This document shows positions 49,401 through 52,500 of a stretch of 52,500 nucleotides of DNA, one piece after another. The notes under the pieces are model-generated. The model was not told where the DNA came from, did no database searches, and saw only the letters and a program-made list of their open reading frames with translations. Positions within the stretch are counted from its first letter, which is position 1. The number at the start of each line of letters is the position of its first letter. Source of the DNA: Apostichopus japonicus (lineage: Eukaryota > Echinodermata > Holothuroidea > Aspidochirotida > Stichopodidae); assembly GCF_037975245.1 (NCBI RefSeq), contig NC_092576.1:38033611-38086110 (forward strand), written 5' to 3'. A program made the position numbers and the translations under genes.

Positions 49401-50174
49401 GGCAGCTACATCGTATAGTGTTATTCCCTTGGATAGTGGGCTGTTGTCATTCATCTTGAGATTGAGAATGTTGATCATCAAATTTGTCTGAGAAAACATT
49501 AACAGTGCCAATCAAATAAATATCAAATGGTCAGAGTGTAGATGTGCATTATTTCAATTTTTATTGTACACTTCTCTCCAATATATTTTGGGCCAATACA
49601 GAGCTCAGATCTTTAACACTGAATATTGCACATTTAGTCAACTTGGTGGATCTAAATAGACTTAACAAAATGACCTACAGTATATGCAAGGGAGGGGATA
49701 GAAGGCTTTATCAATTTTTTGTGTTATATATATTTTTGGAGGATGTTAACTTTTAATTAGGTGCACTCAGCTTTTGTAATAGTTACATTATGGAAATGTA
49801 CTGACTCAATAACCTTTTGGATGCATGGCATTGTTATTTTGTACAAATTTTGGCTAGTTATAAATAAGACACTTGAAACACAATGCATCACTTGAGAGAC
49901 TTAGATTAAAGGTATTCTGCATTGGCCCAAATTTGATGCTGGATTTTCTAGTATTATATCCTTTAACTGTTTTTATTGATACCCTCACTGGGATATTCAG
50001 ACATCTTACAGTACAGTGGTGTTTAGAATGTCTGAGAATATTTTGGAGAGCAAAGACTTCCAAGAACTTTTTGAAAAGTTCTAGCAGTTATAGCATCTCT
50101 TATTCAATACAGGCTACTTGTAAGTTGCATTTGCATGGTGACTTCAGTCTCTAATAATCTAGGCATAGCTACTG
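46440..50174. other. Gene-poor stretch
   Basis: No gene supported. A good acceptor (TTTTTTTTCACTCCTCAG at 46855-46872) opens a 57-codon frame to a stop at 47043, but no partner exon is known. The stretch 48400-48660 has a more balanced composition with TAATTGATAAG and TCTAATTAGAG words. A 7-bp hairpin (GGAGCTG-AAA-CAGCTCC) lies near 48876. Confidence 0.4.
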
Positions 50175-50182
50175 TACAGTAT

Positions 50183-50780
50183 AGTAAAGGCTTCATAATT
50201 GACGCACCCCTGTAATTGACGAACCTTAAATTATTACTAGCAACGATACAGCAGGCCACCTAAACTTTTTTTGCAGTCAAACAGAATTACATATTTCATG
50301 AGTTTGAATCCATTTGAGGTATTTGCTGACCAAATTGTGGTATTTTTTAAGCTTTTAACACCCTCCCCCCAGTTTTGCACGTTTTTTGGCCATTTGGAAT
50401 CTTACACCCTTAAAATACCCAACATTACCTCAATATGATAACACTACTCTCTGGGACATGACCTGTCAGAGCTTAGAGGCTCAGAGCATAGCAAACAGCA
50501 TCTAAAGTCAATGGATGTATACTAAGGGCTACACTACAGTTAGCTTATCGACAAATGTGTCAATTTAGGGGTATGAAAAAACTTGACACGGCAGACATGT
50601 TGTGGTCAAATTCTGCTCAATTGTACGGTGCATAAGCACAGAACCTTAAATATTTTGAGATCAGAACATTTCTGAGGAGCTACACATATAAAAAACACAT
50701 ACAGTTGAGTAATTTGGATTTTTCCTTGATAGATATCATTGATCAAATCCTTAAGTGCGTCAATTAAAAGCCCACCAAGC
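50183..50780 (+). mobile_element. R1 repeat, copy 2: MITE-like with TIRs (598 bp)
   Basis: TAATTGACGCAC near the left end (50197-50208) matches the reverse complement of GTGCGTCAATTA near the right end (50755-50766), and both are followed outward by GGCTT-like sequence. TACAGTAT flanks both sides (50175-50182, 50781-50788); that word is common in this genome, so the duplication is only suggestive. A C-rich run is at 50363-50370. Confidence 0.65.
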
Positions 50781-50788
50781 TACAGTAT

Positions 50789-51178
50789 CTGGTCATGATT
50801 AGGGCAATGTACAGTAACATAATTGTCCAGCAAAATCTAAGGCCATATATGATACAGACTGTACATGCACAGTAGGCTAAGAAGTTAAGCTGACCTACTT
50901 GAAATCTAATTTCTCTGGCAGTTGGTATTAATTTGTAGCTCAAACTACAGACCAGTTTACCCTTGACCCAATGCTAAGGTATTGTTAGGACTTGGACTAT
51001 GGCCCTAGGCTACAGTCGAACGTAGGCTAGGCCTTACAAGTTTTAGGCTAGAAGCTAGTCTAGACTATAGTATTGAAATATGGGTATGAACAAATATCGT
51101 GAAGCTGTATGCAACAACGTTATAATATCAACGTTATTAATATCACCAAACTTTATTGACTAATCTCATGGACCTTAC
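50789..51178. other. Non-coding stretch
   Basis: CTAG/TAGGCCT-rich sequence near 50990-51065, probably the start of an intron of a minus-strand transcript from the region to the right. Confidence 0.35.
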
Positions 51179-51440
51179 CTGAAGTTGTTGGTGAGACGTT
51201 TTCGTGTTAACGGTACTTTTTTAAGAAAAAGTCAACAAGGAAAGAACCTGGGCACGAAAACCAAACTTCCCGGCGAACGACTGACCCGATTTCAAGCCCA
51301 GTCCCCTTACATCGGGAGGGAACAGATACTACACATCATCTTATATTAGCCGAAACTGTTATTGGGTTGCATGCAATGCAGCCTACGGGTATGCTTTAGC
51401 GTTAGCCCTGGCGTATACAGTGTACACAATGTAGAGCGTA
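51179..51440 (-). promoter_or_regulatory. Promoter-like region and candidate first exon, minus strand
   Basis: Less AT-rich than its surroundings, with several CG words (CCCGGCGAACGACTGACCCG near 51270). On the minus strand it ends at a consensus donor (CAACTTCAG|GTAAGGTC, GT at 51178-51177). It mirrors the first-exon-like regions at 2225-2398 and 33240-33437, pointing into block B from the right. Confidence 0.3.
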
Positions 51441-51620
51441 TACACTGAATACAGGCAACTGCGGCTGTCAAGAAAACTACGGATGCCTGTACGTCAGGTC
51501 AACTTATATACCAACTGGGGGATATACTTTGAGAGCAAGACTTAGGTTTACCGTAAGGGTTTGACAAATTGGATTTTTCCTTGCCAAATGACCCAAAAAG
51601 TAGGTAGCAACTTATAACGA

Positions 51621-52500
<880 letters not shown>

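Overview
This is a piece of an AT-rich eukaryotic nuclear genome, most likely a marine invertebrate deuterostome (echinoderm-like). The evidence is short exons with GT..AG borders, a tRNA-derived SINE, many DNA transposons, frequent TAGGCCTA-type words, and a Gmr1-type Ty3/gypsy retrotransposon, a clade described from deuterostomes. The species cannot be fixed from the sequence.

The window is built of modules whose junctions all lie in long (AT)n tracts. The order is: repeat arm U, reversed (about 866-1548); (AT)n; block A (1791-25386); (AT)n; a full-length Gmr1-like retrotransposon (25467-32672); (AT)n; block B (32776-51623); (AT)n; repeat arm U, forward (51831-52500). The two U arms are about 94% alike by eye and lie in opposite orientation about 50 kb apart.

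Block A (23.6 kb) has about 50-bp terminal inverted repeats and a 209-bp tandem array at its right end that is built from the same CACTTAGGGCGACAT word as the termini, so it is a candidate giant DNA transposon. It carries a CpG-rich first exon near its left end and fragments of a multi-exon SET-domain gene (8542-15333) with a one-base break and an 84-bp exon duplication. It also holds a 146-bp satellite with a 729-bp higher-order repeat (17730-19840). A small minus-strand gene (22814-22177) for a very basic protein is surrounded by six copies of a 16-bp word.

The retrotransposon has 1.08-kb LTRs, gag and pol. Its pol order is protease-integrase-RT-RNase H, the reverse of ordinary gypsy elements and diagnostic of Gmr1. 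Its capsid has a SCAN-like region. Gag and pol share a frame and are separated by one TAA. The 3' LTR contains a locally templated hairpin mutation.

Block B has few recognisable genes. It holds repeat families, including a 559-bp hAT-type MITE with a perfect 8-bp target duplication and a 905-bp TIR element filled with a 12-bp minisatellite. A pair of 0.35-kb MITEs shows swapped target duplications, which proves that a 2.4-kb composite formed by recombination or joint transposition.

All intron-exon calls are by eye and provisional. The (AT)n junctions are also places where assemblies misjoin, so the large-scale layout should be confirmed with long reads.
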